Shown piece by piece: positions 24,701-37,700 of a DNA stretch of 64,000 nt. Position 1 is the stretch's first letter; every line of letters starts with the position of its first letter. The notes beneath the pieces were generated by a model that was not told where the DNA came from, ran no database searches, and saw only the letters and a program-made list of their open reading frames with translations. Origin of the DNA: Neospora caninum Liverpool (Eukaryota > Apicomplexa > Conoidasida > Eucoccidiorida > Sarcocystidae); contig NC_018395.1 of the NCBI RefSeq assembly GCF_000208865.1, forward strand, positions 2,883,920-2,947,919, in the 5' to 3' direction. The position numbers and the translations under genes are program-made.

Positions 24701-25930
24701 AATTCGTCCCGTGGCCCCCTGTCAGAGATTACGAACAAAGGCCGTCCACAGGCGGAAAACGCTGACGCGCTCCGGGGACTCTCTCTTTCGCAACATAGGG
24801 CTCAGTCCTTACACGAGAGCTCACGGAGGCTCCAAACTCTGGAGGCGGCGCGGGACGTGCGCAACCCTACAGGCAATGGCCAGCGGAGCGTGGACGGAAT
24901 CCAGCTCGCCGTCGCGCCGCGTCCGCAAAGGAATACAGGGGTGGATGCTGGCGCATGCACTCTTCCAGCGCCTGTTAAATCGGCTGCTGACAACCGCCCG
25001 CCGCCAGGTGAATCCAGTTCGCACTCCGATCGATCAGTTGGGCTGTTGCCTGTGTCGCCTCGACCTCCATTCCTCTCGGAGTCTTCAGGCGCTCCTGGTG
25101 TTTCCGTGCCCGCCGCCGAAGCCTTTGTCAGCTCTCCTCACTTTCCGGAGGGGCACGGTGGGCGAGCCTGCTACGGAGACCAAGTGATCGTCATGCATCA
25201 GTTTCCTCAGGTTCCCCAAGGCATCTTCGTTTCCCACCTCGTGCATGCCAACGATGCGCCCCTGGCCGCACACGCAGCTGTCTGTGTTCCTGTGTCCAAA
25301 GTTCTACGAGCGCCGCCTGCCATTGTCCTCGGCTCTCCGCCCCCTGTCGCGCTTTCACCAGCGCCGTCCCGAGAAACAAGCTCAGCTGAGGTGATTCAAG
25401 CGGAGCACGGCCCTGTTCTACCTACCTGTCATCGACCCGCCGCTCCTTACCCCTCCGCGTCAGGATTCGTTGCACTTCCATTCGATTCCGGAGTAGGGAA
25501 CCCGTCTCTCGGGTTTGTAACGGATTCAGCAGGGGGGGGATCTGCGTGGCTGCCCATCGCCCCTGGACCTCCCGGGGCGCATTCGGCGGCGTCTCCGCTT
25601 GCTCTGCAGCCATTTGGCCTTTTTCAGACATGCCCGCCTTCGAGAGGGATCGCCTTGCCGCCAAACCCCGTTCAGGTCCAAAGGTCCATGGCTGCACCAC
25701 TTCCTTCGGCGCCGATGCCAGTCGTGTGGCGAGCCTCTGACGTTCATCCTCACTATATGGATACAGGCCAAATGTATTCTGCAGTGCATCCGAGAGTCAT
25801 GCGGAGGCATAGCAGCTCTGCTATTGCGTCTGTGGGCAGTTTGCCTGTGTTGCCGGAAAACGCGATGGACAGTCTACGTGTACGTGCCCCGCTCAGACGC
25901 TTGCGAAGCGCCACAATTCCTGGAACCTGA
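18734..25930 (+). CDS. Kinesin-family microtubule motor with long disordered tail (13 exons)
   Basis: ATP-driven microtubule motor. Thirteen exons fit in phase: 18734-18950, 19093-19152, 19359-19463, 19724-19947, 20327-20418, 20821-20874, 21112-21285, 21514-21558, 21866-21911, 22269-22337, 22761-22951, 23255-23288 and 23693-25930. They total 3,549 bp, 1,182 residues plus stop. Signatures in order: FDRCFDD; KEIFEWIAKPLI; P-loop GQTGSGKTH; VSYIEIYMERVNDLL; KEDPCRGFYVHGM; switch I NAMSSRSH; switch II DLAGSE; INKSL; IPYRHSKLTRIL; LGGNANVALLV; NSLKFAQRVG. A coiled coil follows, then a Ser/Pro-rich tail. The subfamily is not resolved; INKSLFFLSQ recalls kinesin-9 only weakly. The usual first strand (V-x-V-R-V-R-P) is not visible after the proposed ATG, so a 5' exon may be missing. 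Confidence 0.93.
19093..22951 (+). other. Kinesin motor-domain exons with very small exons and one probable GC-AG intron
   Basis: Nine of the ten exons here that encode the core motor are 191 bp or shorter (60, 105, 92, 54, 174, 45, 46, 69, 191 bp; the other is 224 bp). Splice joins recreate conserved residues. The 19152/19359 join rebuilds Gly before VNGSILTYGQTG. The 20418/20821 join rebuilds Gln before ADRKRRFARTDFNAMSS. The 20874/21112 join rebuilds the Arg of SSRSH. The intron 21286-21513 would start GCTGAG rather than GT; with it the frame is preserved into SEEGKLINKSL. Loop and switch residues look standard, so the motor should be active (inference). Confidence 0.85.
23693..25930 (+). 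other. Kinesin neck/coiled coil and long Ser/Pro-rich tail exon
   Basis: The motor exits through QKEIIEQ (exon ending 22951), LREELQNSQKQ (34-bp exon 23255-23288) and then SEEVNKLKAELQDKLTVLI in this exon: a continuous heptad-like segment that predicts a short coiled coil for dimerisation. The remaining 700 or so residues have no recognisable domain. They are rich in Ser, Pro, Arg and Glu and are likely disordered, possibly a cargo or regulatory region. Stop TGA is at 25928-25930. The acceptor at 23691-23692 keeps phase; a nearby alternative AG cannot be excluded. Confidence 0.8.
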
Positions 25931-26726
25931 GTCGCGTTCGCGCACTGCACGTCGCGGGGGTTAGAGGGGAACCATCGTTTGCCTTCGTTCGGCGAGTCGA
26001 CGTGAAGTGTGATGGGCCCGAAAGGAACTCCTACGTCTTTCCACGCATTGGACAGACCCGCACGAGAGAGAGGCTCTCAAACACGATGTGTGTGTACAGT
26101 TGATAATTCGTACTCCTAAAGCGTTGGTCAATCAAGAAGCGAAGTGCAGAGGTATTCACCGGGAGTGTCGCAGCCGATGAAAAACGCAGGGATTCCACGG
26201 GGAACAGCGGCGTCGTCAAACTGACCAAAGCAGAGAAGCAGCTACAAAACACTGTGCCCACGGGAGTACACAGATCTTTCGCACTCGCCTGGTGAACAGC
26301 CGTGGGTTGTCTGACGTCTAGCGATCAAATGGATATGCATGGGCGGGTCCCCGTCACAAGCTGTCCCTCTGTGTCTGCTTCCTAGCGTAAACGGTATCTC
26401 AATCTAAGCCGGATCAAAACCTGGGTGACGGCATCCCATCTTGGACCTTCGCGGATAAAGCACACAGGAAAGAAGGACCGCCGCGGGTGGCTCTATGCCA
26501 GACGTCTTTCGACGAACAGGCCCAGTGCGTGCGTTCAAAAACGCATACATACAGCTTCAAGAAAACGCCTTCGCGGGCTCGATAACGTCCCTATACGCAA
26601 TGCCAAAGACGCACTGCATCCCGAGACACTCTGGATTCTTTACTCACATATTCACAGCGACTCAGAAATGCGGGTTGCGCAGTGTTTTCCCGTGTCACTG
26701 GGTTTGGCAATGTCCGACCCTCCCGC
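25931..26726. other. Gap between convergent kinesin and exportin-like genes
   Basis: About 0.8 kb between two stop codons on opposite strands. It should contain both 3' UTRs. No reading frame, repeat or RNA gene stands out. Confidence 0.6.
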
Positions 26727-29700
26727 TCAGTCACATTTCATCTCCAGTTCCTCATCATCGTCCTCGCCTGGCGCAAACCCAGAGCTGCCTGGCCCCTGCA
26801 AACCACCACGCGTTCCGTCAGGTCCCCCCAGGGTGTCTCCCCTGTCAGTTCTCTGGTCCTCGTAGTGCCGATCCCACACCTGTTCGGGTCTTAGGCAGCG
26901 CGACTCAGGCTCTGATGGAGAGTCAAAGGACCGCGACAGCCTTGCATGCTCGGCACTGCTTCGCCCTCCACCTTCTCCCGATTCTCGCCGATGTGTGGCC
27001 GTAGGCGCACCTTGTTCAAGACTGGAGTCTCGCTTCCACAAGCTGTCGTCGTGGGGTCCCGGGGCACGTGCACGTTCCGTTAGGGAGGTGGGATTGAGAG
27101 GTGCGCGCTGATCTCTGCTAGAATTGAGGCCATGAATGGAATCACAGAACGGCTTCAAGGAAGAGCCAGACCTTCCACCGTTGCTACGCGCTGCATACAG
27201 CACATCAACCTGCGCATCCTGGCTCACCCCGGGGCTTTCCATGCCAGTGAGGGCGGTGGCATTCTGCGGAAGTGAGCGTCGCACAACTGCAGTGTATTTG
27301 TCTTCACCACTGACGGAAAGTAGACATGAACTGTACTCCGTCGAGAGCTTTTCTGCGGACTCCTGCGGGTCGGCTGGGCTCGTCTCAGAATTCCCGCGAG
27401 GCGCAACAAGATGCACGACCAGCTCCTGGAGCCGCCAGTCGAGGTTGCCCCACAGAGACCCCACACATACACCGGAGACATCTGTCTCCGTCGTCTTGGC
27501 GCGTGTCCCCTTGGCGCGCTCCACGAGCTCGTGAAGAAAGGCGAAGACGCGCGTTTCGCAGGGAACGAGAAAGACAGCGTCGAGTGCGCGTCGCTCATCA
27601 AAGACAGTGCAACGACTGGAGCTCGTGCGTGCCGGAGTGTTATCCAGCGACCGTCCCTCTTCCGCGTCGTCCTCGTCGGAGGACTTCAAACTCGGAACCA
27701 AGTTCTCTCTCGTGCCCAAGTCCGAATCCGTTCCTATTGTCGAGTGCAGTTTGCCGACTCGTGCTTCGCGCCGTCTCTCGCGCTGGCAGACTGGACACCT
27801 CGTGACTGGCTGGCCACGTACGGCTCGACGACCCCCCACCAGCCGTCCACGGAGACAGGTGTATCCTTCGTGGAAAGCTAGAATCGCCTCGACAAGGAAG
27901 TCTGTGACCGGCTGAGGGAACGGGCGGCGGGACGGGAGAGCCTTGTCCGTGCCGCGTCTACGTGCGGCACCGAACATGGCGGCAGACGACGTCGCAGTCG
28001 CTCCGGTGCCATGAGACAAAGAGGGATATTCCCCCAGAACGGGTTCCTCGCTTCTCTCGCTTGCTTCTCCAGTGTCCCTCGCCTGCGCACAGAACAGTGA
28101 GCTTTGCACCTCTGTCGCTGGCACCTGCGAAAGGAAAGGGACAAAATGCCCGAGCTGGCCAGAGACGCCTCCTTTGGGACACGAGGGGCCATGCCCGTCG
28201 ATCCACGGCTGAGTGACCGACGCCAGGCGCGAGTCCTCTTTTCGTCTTTGAGGAAAGCCAGAACCACTGGCATCGACGTCAGTTCGACCTGGTTCTCTCG
28301 CGTGAGCGGGCTGACAGGACGAGACAGCTGCACCAAGGAAACGGTCGTTTACCTGCGCAGATCTATGCCAATCGTCCCCGCTTCCCTTCGCATGCAGGAC
28401 CGGACCTTCGCGCATAGTCGGAGGCCCAAAATCGAACCTGCCGGCCGAGGCCGCGTCCTGGGGGCCGTTCCGCTCTCGCTGGCATTCTGTCTCGCCCGCG
28501 GCCCGGGGGCTTTGGTGGCTGTAGACCCCCGAGATCGAGCGGCCTACTCGGCCGTCTGGGCGTGCTTCTGCGTCAGGAAGGAGAGAAGAAAGCGGCACGT
28601 GCTCCAAGCTGCGCGATCGCTGTCGAGAGTGAGGCGAGGAAGAAGGCAGATGCTCACGCGTTGCCAGATGACGCGCTTGATCTGCACAGACTGCACCGCG
28701 CCAAAGGGTCTCCACGGGAATCGACAGGCGAAGGACGTGGCTAAGAAGCTGCAAAGAAGACAGAGAAAACCCCCACACAGAGGCGATTCAACGAGCAAGC
28801 GACCGAGACGGCCCAGCCGCAAGACGAGAGCGAACCAGAGACACGAACACAGAAGGTGCGCAAGACAGAACAGGCTGGGTAAACTGAGGTAGGGCCTTCA
28901 GGCGCCGCGGCGGAAAGGAGCTGCGGTTTGCTCCACCTTTGGGCGCCAGAAGAAGCGACGAGCGAGGTTCGCCAAGCGGCCCATTCCTAAGACACCTGCG
29001 ACGGGGCTGCTGTGCCTGGAACAAACAGACCGGATTGCGACTGACGCTCCGCATACTTCACGTTAAGAACAACCAGGCTCGTCAGATACCACGCGGAAAT
29101 TCTGCTATGCCACAAGAGGCGGCGCGGAACCTCAAGCTGTCGTGGAGCGTCGCGAAGCGTGAGACTCGCCCCTGATAGGTGGGGGCGCCGTTTCCACGAG
29201 CTCGCCAGTTCGACAGGCGACGGCGCGTGCACAGCGCAGGAGGGAGTGGGCGTCTCGCAGCTAGCGAAGACATCTGCTTCTGGAGGCGCTGTTAAGAGAA
29301 GAACTCGATTGCCGAGCACGGGGGAAGGACCCGCCACCGCCCCCCTCACTGTCGGAGACACGACAACACGACTGAGCGGTTTCCCCGGCCCCTCGACGCG
29401 CCGCGCGTCTCTCTGCGTCTGCGCCATTCTGGGCACTGTCGCTCACCTCGGTTGCCAAGCTGCAGCTGCTTCCAGCTTTCGCAGGGCCGTCCTCATCGTC
29501 TGTCTCCTGAGCGTCTCCTTTCTGGCCCGCCGCGAGACTCGCCACGCGCCATACACCACACATACAAGCCTCAGAAGAGCACGAGGATCGAGACACACCG
29601 TTAGGTCGCGGCGTACGCTTCGGCGACCCTGAAGGGCCCCGCGAGAGGGATGGGGTGACCACCTGGCGCGCAGGAAAAGGAAGGTGGGAACTGTGCCCGG

Positions 29701-31763
29701 AGGGAAACAGCCCGCAAACGGCGGCGTCCCAGTGAGCCAAGAGCGCACAGACGAAGGCAACCAGGACATTCCTCGTGTAGCGCAGTCTGATGAGGTGGGA
29801 CAGGTCAAGGTGCGCTGATGGCGATTGCTCAAAGCCCAATTCTTCGCTGGGATCTTCGGCCTTGTTCAGGCCGTTCCCCATCAGACTGTCACTTTGCGTC
29901 GCCTCTACGTGCTCTCCCAGGAGTCCTCGCCATCTTCTGCCCCACCGTCTCTCTTCCTCTGAAGGCGGCTGCAGACGTCGCAGAGCCCAGACGACTTCCG
30001 CCAGCAGCGCAGCCAACATCGAGGGCGACTGCGGAACCGCAGACGAACCGGAAGCGTCTCCTTGCTGGTGACAGGGCAACAGCGCTTCTTCCTGACGCTG
30101 CTCCCTGTGAAGGGGTACGCTGTTGTGGGACGAGTCTCCTCGGGATGGGTGACTGCCGCCCTCCTCGAACGGATGCCTGCCAGTTTGGTTCCCGTCTCCC
30201 CGTGACTCGCTCGTCTGTCCACTCTCCCGTTCGCGACATTCCGTTCCTGAAAAAGCACATTTTTCTCCGTCAGCCTCTCCAGCACTTTTCCTCCGGTCCA
30301 TTTCGTCGTTCTCCGGGACGCCCGGTCTCCTGCCTTCTGTCTGCCGCTGTCTCTCGGGCGGCGCGTCCTCGGCCCTCGCGGTTTCTTGCGGGCGGCGCGC
30401 ACCCGCCTGCCACGGCGCCGTGCTCTCGTCGAGCCGTGTGGTGGAAAGGAGACGAATCAGAGAGGGTGCGTCGAAGAGGGCTAGCCAGCAGGTACCAGTG
30501 AGGAGTTCTGCGCGCTGCGCCTTCTGCACGGCCCCCGCTCCCTTCAAGGCCGCTTGCCGCCGCACGAGAAGGAGCAGCAGCTCTTGCAGATGCGAGGGAA
30601 ACAGCAGTTTGCGGTCGAAGAAAAAACAAAAGAAAATCGTTTCCCAGAGACCAGCCAAGTGCGGCGTGGCAGCGGCGTCCAAGCTGCTGTCGTTCAGGAG
30701 GCGGCCGGCGACGGGAAGCAGAAACGGAAACAGAAGGGCGTCCGTCATTTCTCTTCGTTCCCGTTCCGTCGGAGACAGCTGAGACAAAACGCGATCGGAG
30801 GGCGCCTCGACCTCTCCAGGAAACTCGCCGGCGGACGACGGGACGGCTGAAGGCGGCGGAGACGCAGGCGGGCCGCGCCGGGTGTCTAGACACCGTGGCG
30901 GCACGTGGCGCGCGCCGTCGCGCTGCCGCGCCTCTCCGGATTCTTCGCCCGCTGCGGACGCTGTCCCGTCGCCAGCAAACGAATAGGAAGGGAAAGTGGG
31001 CGAGCCCACAGGAAGCAGCAGAGCGGCGGGCGGCGCGTGCGTGTGGAGCAGAAACTCGGCGATGCACTCGGCCGCTACCCGCAGCAACTCGTCGTCTTCA
31101 GTCATCATGCAGGCTCCACACAGCTCGCGGATGCCTTCCCAGAGAAGCGGAAGGAGAGGTGCTATCACGGCGCCTCGCCGCCCCACCGTTCGATTTGCTT
31201 CGCCCGCCTCTTTTTCCTGCACGCTTCTCTCTTCCGTCGAGAAGAAGCGGGACGCGAACCGTAAATCGCCACCGAGCTCCCGCTCGCCGCCCAGCACTCG
31301 GCCTCCGCCTCTCTCGGAACTCAGCCCGGGAGCAGTTGAGAAGCGCCCTGGAGACGAGCAGCCCGCAGCACTGCGCCAGGCTTCTTCTCGTTTCGGTCTT
31401 TCCTCCTGTGAGAATCTCCGCCCCTGTGCCTCAACAGCGTCAAGGCCAGACACGCCGCTCTCTGCGCGCGAGGGCGGCCGGGATGCACAACGCGGGGAAG
31501 CGCCGGCAGAGGCCGAAAGCGAGGAAGCCTCAAGGGAGGCGCGAGGAAACGCACAAGGCGGGAGAGGCTGAGAGGCGAAGAACGTTCCCAAGGCCTCTGC
31601 ACACATGCAGGCGACGTGGGCGGAGGCAGGCAAAGACGGCAGCGCGCACGGTGAAGAAGCGAGACCCGCGCCGCGCGCGCCTTCCGCCTTCGCTGCCAGG
31701 CTCAGACGATGAGCTTCAAGAAGGCCACACAATGGAGCCGCCAAACGCTCCTGAATTGCGGCG
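26727..31763 (-). other. C-terminal exons of the exportin-like gene
   Basis: Exon 29447-31763 begins CGCCGCAATT after a pyrimidine-rich acceptor and completes Ser in SAAIQERLAAPL. It ends in phase 0 at a GAG/GTGAGC donor. Helical cores here include LLPLLWEGIRELCGACM, LLRVAAECIAEFLLHT, FPFLLPVAGRLLNDSSLD and RNVLVAFVCALLAHWDA. The last exon, 26727-28748 (674 codons with stop), starts LLSHVLRLSIPVETLW and contains VTDFLVEAILAFHEGYT and FLVPCETRVFAFLHELV. It ends in an acidic tail (GEDDDEELEMKCD). Long Arg/Ser/Glu-rich inserts separate the helices. Confidence 0.7.
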
Positions 31764-34700
31764 CTGGAGACGACAAGAGAGCGAGAAAGAAAAAGAGAAG
31801 AGAGGAGATAGAGAGAGGAGACATAAAGGGCGAGGCAGAGAAAAAGCGAAACGGAAAAACACGGAGAAAGACAAACACGCAGACAGGAGGACGAACATTT
31901 TTTATGGGACGACGACACGGCAGGTGTGCGTCATATTTTGTCTAAACGATTGTTCGGCGTTGCGAGCTATCTCTGTTTCTCCGTAGACCCGAATGCGCTG
32001 TACACAGACTTTCTAACGTGCGCGGAATGGAACAGGATACTGCGCGGGTCTGCCTTCTTTTCTTTGTTTGTGTCTGAGGGTGCTCGATAGATTTTCTCTC
32101 CTCTTCCTCCCTTGTGCCTGACAAGACCGCCTGCGCTCTCTTGGCTCTTTGCTCCGGTTGTGCTCGGCCGTTCTCTCCTCTCCCTCTTCTCTTCGTTTCC
32201 ATCACCATTGTTGGCCTTGCTCCCTTTCATCCTAGTCGTCGCTTCTGGAGACGCTATGAACAGCTTGCAAACCGTGTTCCGCCGCTACTTGTGGTTTCCG
32301 GCCTTCGCCATTCACTCGTCGTCTTCTCCTCCTCTTTCTTCTTCCTCTACTCCCCCTTCTTCTTCGCTTTCGTCTTCCTCTTCTTCTCCCCCGTCTTCTC
32401 TGTATTCTGCTTTGTCGTGTCCGTTCGCTTCCTCGCTTGCTTTACCTGATGGACTGTTCATTGCTCGCCTCGCCCGTCTCGATTTCGCCTTGCTCTTTCC
32501 CGCCTCTCTCGCGAAGGATGCACGCCCTGAGCAGCGCCTGGAAGGCGCCGTTCAGCTGAGGCATCTGAACCGCCTTTTTCCACGCCGTCCAAATCAGCCG
32601 TTGCATGTGGGGCGGGGAGTAGAGGCCCGAGTCGACAGGGAAGAGCGTCAAGATCCGGAGCAGAAGACGCAGGAAATCGGCGCACGTGGAGGCGGAGAGA
32701 AGCGGAAGGAGATCGCGCGCATTCTCAATCACCGCGCGAATCCAGTCGAACTCGAACGCCACGGCGGTCGCGCTCTGTTTGAGAGCAGCGAGGAACCCCT
32801 CAAAGGCGACGAAGCTGCACAGCCTGCGAGAGAAACGAGAGACGTCGACAGGACACTGACCACCGGGTCCGAGGGAGCGAGCAGGACAGACGACCGAAAG
32901 CGCACTCTCCGCACTCGCCAGAACCTCCCGAAAGGCCTCGCCGGAGCCAGGCGAAAGGAAAGAGAAACCGAGAGGCACGGAGTCAGAAGGAGAAGGGAAC
33001 AGCCACAGGAATGGATACGAGAAGCACTTCACTGCCTTTCACCTACCTGACGACCGCATGCTGCTGAGGGTCTGTGCAGCTTCGGGAAGCCAAGCGTGCG
33101 AGTGCCTGCAGCTCCTCGGCACCGTAGCGGGTGACGAGATAGGTTGCGAGGTCTTTGGCGACAACAAGGGCCCGTCCCTGGAGAAGAGGCTTGTTTTTTT
33201 CTTCTTTCTCGTGACTTTCTCCTTGTGTGCGTTCGCTCCCGCCGTCGAGTCCCGACTCACGTGGCGGCCAGCGTGCGGGCGTCCCAGCAGTTGCGCGCTG
33301 GGCGTCTCCGTAGTCTTGGGAGGAGACACAGGGGACGGCCAGAGGAGACCCCATGTCGCCTTCGCGATCCACAGGTGGGGGGAAGTCACTGTCTCTCTTT
33401 GGATTTTTTTTCTCGTCTGCTTCGCGGCGAGGAGACAACGGGATTCCCCCGTGGCCGGCACCTGCAGGATTCGTCTCGCGCGCTTGGCCTGGTTGCGCCT
33501 CTCCCGTGCGCGCGTTCTGCTCCGGAGCTGTGAGAATGTGGGCGAGGGCCTTGACGACACAGTCCAAAGAGACACTCGTGTTTGCGCTCCACATCTCCTG
33601 TGTCGCCTTTCTTCGCCTTGGCACCGCAGGCCGCAACGGCCCTGCATGGGAAGAGTCTCGAGTCTCACAGCTTAGAGGAGAAGAGGGGAGACGAGCGAGG
33701 GTGGCAGAGACGGCTCCAACGGCCCATAGGGCGGCCTAGGGGGAAGACGGCGCCAAATACACAAAGCGAAGTAGGGCGGTCGTGAGGAAAGGCAAAACAG
33801 AATCCCCCATGCGGGTGTTTCCCCACCCCGCGTTTGGTCCCTGATACACCCAAGGCTGACCAGAAAGGGGCAACAGAACTTGATTCAGGCGGTCCGCTCT
33901 CTGCTTCCTTTTTCCAGAGAACGAAGAAACCGTGAAGGCCCGTGCCTCGCGTTGTTCACTCCGTCACATCTCGCGAACGCCACAGGCTGTGTGTCGCTTT
34001 TGGCGTTTTGTCTCTTGCCCTCGCTTACCTCGGTCAGCTTCCACCAACTGGGAGCGCCTTCTCTCTTCCGCATCTCTCCCAGTTGAATCATAGACGTAGC
34101 AGCCTCAATCACTGCCGCCGCAGTCTCCAACGCCCTGCGCATCTGTTCCCCTTCTTGCTCGTCTTCTTCCTCTTCTTCTTCCACGATCGATGTGACGTCA
34201 GACGTGCACAAACAGGGAGAAAGAGACGCGAAGCGCCTTGCGCGAGCGAGGTCGGTGCTCTCGGCAGGTGTCTGCCGGGGAGCCTGCTCGCCTTCGATGC
34301 CGTCGCCGTCTCGGGCTAGTCGCTCCGGAGAACGAACCGTCTCTCGCGGACTGTCAGAAGGGAGCGTCTGGCCGCCGTCCTCCTCGCTGTCGGTCAAGGG
34401 TAGAGAAGACGCGCAGGAGAGAGAACTGGCCCGTGGAGAGCGCGTGGCGGAAGAAGAGGAGGACGGAAAGCAGAAGCATGAAGCAGAACCAGCGCGGGAC
34501 GAATCGCGAGATGACCAAGAGGGGCGAGCGTGACGCGGCAGCCTCATATGTCCAGAGAAACAGAAAAACGGAGAAAATGAGGGACTGGATAGGTCAAATG
34601 ATGAAAGATGATCTGGAAGGTCGGCGTCGAAGGCGCGGCGCCTCTGCGATCTTTCAAGTGTGCGAATAAGCTTCGTCACAGCCGTTCGGATCGATTCATC

Positions 34701-37700
34701 ATCATCTTCGACGTCTTCGCCACTTTGGCGCTCAACGAGGCTCCAGTGCGCTGCACGTTCTCTTTCTCTTCGTCGTCCTCTTCTTTCTCTGTTTTTTCTC
34801 TTTTCGGACGATAAAACCGTTGAGGTACGACTCCCCCGCACGCGCGTTTCGCCTCCCCATCCTCCTTCGGGTCCGTCTTCCTCCCTGGCTTCGCCTCTGT
34901 CGCCTGTTGCCCTTAGTCTGCTTCGTCGCGCCCGCCGTGGCCCCGCCACTTGCTCAGCGAAGCACTGTGCAGGCGCTCCCCGAGGCGTAAGTCGCCCACG
35001 GGTGACGGAATTTCGTCTCGTGTTTCCAGGCTTGTCTGGAGGCAAACGAACACACATAGATCCCGACAGGACGAGAAATGAAGGCGGGGACTCTGCCTCG
35101 TCCTTGGCGGGTGACGCCGCGACTTTGATTGCGTGGACGACTCGGGGAACACCCGAGAAGAAACGTAAGACGAGGCACCAAGAGATAATGCCATAGCCAC
35201 TGTTGGCGTGAAGGAAACCGGAACAGCAGAACAGAGAAAAGAACACGAACATGAACCGGGGCTTGGAAGAGGCTGCCACGGTCCATCCGCCTCCCATGGA
35301 GGCCTCTCAAACGCGCGCGGGGCGAGGGGTGTGATCGAGAGAACGCTGGGGCAGTTTTCCCGGACGTCTGTGCGACGTGTTGACGCCAGACGAAACGAAG
35401 AGAGTTCCCTTCCCGCCGCCTACAGTCGTCAACAATTGCAGCCCCAGCGGTCGGGGCGTCTCCTTCGAGGTGAAGGCTGCTGCTCTCAGACGCTGTGTGC
35501 CCGATGAGAATGACTCGGCGAGAACACATGCAGCAGTGCACTTTGCTCTCTCTGGTCTCCGCCTTTTTTCTCTCGCTTGTTGGACTGGAGTCTCTGTGTG
35601 GGCCCTTGCCACCGCATCCCTCTCCTTCAGTGCGCTCTCTCTCCGTTTGCCGTTCGCGCGCGATGACGCTGGCCAAACGCGAGGCGGAACGGCAGGGACT
35701 CGCCGGTCGGGTGCTAGAGGTCAGCGGCCGTGCCTCTCCCGTGTGAAGCGCCTTTCCTCGTGAGACTCTGTGCTCTGCTCTCTTTCGTCTCGCGCGCGGG
35801 CAAACCTCGTCCGCGGCGCAGCCGCGCGAGAAACGAAGCGTTCGCAGGCGCGATGCAGAGGCCGAAGAGCCGCATAACGGCAGGAACGCGGCTGGAGAGT
35901 CTCGCGTCGGTTTCGGCTTCCAGGGCGCTCTCGGAGACAAAGACGGGTAGAGCGCAAACGCAAAGGACGTCGACCGGTGACAGAGCAGCCGCTGCTCCTC
36001 TGCGGGCGCGAGCTGGCAGTAGGGGAGGAGGAGCGAGAAGAGGAGTGAGAGGAGAGGCGACGCGAACGGGGCCGAAGACGGCGCGAAGAAACAGTCCGTG
36101 TCGGGGTTCTCGGCCAAGGCGCCGAGGAGGCGAACGATCTGCACAGCAAAAGACGCTCCGGCTTCGTGCGCATGCGCTTTGGACAGTCTCTCAGGCGCCC
36201 CGTGGTACCAGGACCGCGAGAAGAGGGCGGAAGCGACAGTGACGAAAGTGGGAGAGGGGAGAGAAGGATCAAGGGGAAACGCATCGCCCTCGAAGGAGAG
36301 AGAAGAAAACAGGCGTTAGACACGGGAACAAATCGGCAGAAAGCACAAGGCGTGGTGGCCCCAGGGAGGAGAGGCAGAGAGCCCGCGACGAACGACGCAA
36401 CGACGAAGCAGAGGCAAACAGAGGAAAGAGAGAGGCGCGACCAAGGCAGAACGGAAAACGACGGACGTGCGCGGACCTGAATCACAAGCGTGACACCGGA
36501 GTGTCGTCGCCCACGTTGCCGAAACCCGCGGGCTCCACCGTCTTGTGCAAAGACGAACCCGCCGCCGTCTTCTTCGTCGAGCAAGAGAGTGTCGAACATG
36601 CGGAAGTAGCGGCCGAGGACTTCGATGCTGACGTCGAGAGAAGCCCTCGCTGTGTGTATCGCTGTCTGCCGCAAACGCGCGACGACGGACGAACCGAAAC
36701 TCAGGCTCAGCTGTCCGAGGTTCCACGCCAAGCGCCGTCTCTCTGCGAAAACGCTTCTCCCTTCGTGCCATTGCCCGGAGCTCCCAGCGAAGGACGCGAG
36801 ACACGAAACACAGAAAACAAACCCTCCAGGCGACGCAGAGTTCGACGCAAACGAAGGGCGCGATTCAGACGGCTGAAACCTCGGCGGTTCAGCCTGCGCC
36901 TCCGGCCCGTTGACTCGCGAGAACCCGTCAGGCTCTGGATCAGGCCTGTCTCCGTGGCGAGCTTCTCCAGGCCGCTTCTCTGCGGAGTCGCTTCCCCTAC
37001 GGTAGGCGCCTTCTTCGCCGCCCTCGAGGCGGTCGGGGCACGTACGGCTCACTGAGGCTGTGTGAAACTCAGCAGCCACCGCCTCGGCGCGGCGAACAAA
37101 TCCCCTGCTTCCTCTTTCCGCTACTGCCTCGCACTCTCTGTCGCTCTCTCTCGCGCTTCCTGCTTTTCCCTCGAAGCCGCTCCCTGACCTCCCGGACTCC
37201 CCGAGAGGCTGCCTGCATCCAAAGGGCGTCTCCCCGGTCGTCGCTCTCCCGTTGGGACGGGCGGTGTCAAGCGTGGCGCGTTCGCCGAGCTGCGCGTTCA
37301 CCGGCGGCTGCGTGTCGGGCCTCGTATCCCCAGAGGCTCCGCCGGCGAGCGTCTCCGTCTGCCGCTCATCGCTCTGCGACCGCGTACTCGCGACAACGTG
37401 CATAGAAGAGACACCGAAACCCCGGAGATCCTGAGGCGCCAGGCGGCGCCGTTCCCAGTCCGGTTTGAAGGCGGAGGTGCTCTTGCTTTGTCCCTGAGAT
37501 TTGCGCGCGCTCTTTTGCGGGCGACTCGAAGAAGCATGCGCAAGCAAGCGAGGGAGGCGACAGGCCCAAGCGGCGCAGCGCGTCTCCAGGAGGGCGAGAA
37601 GGCGAGGAACCGCCGCCAGAGCACTGACGCAAGACACCGCCACTTCGAGGTACTCGCAGTCGGTGAGGCGCGAGCTCGCGCAGCGGAGCAAATCGAGAAA

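Noticed and set aside
30895..31986. A long plus-strand open frame antisense to the exportin-like exon
   Set aside because: Arg-rich shadow frame; the minus-strand frame has helical blocks and phase-consistent splicing.
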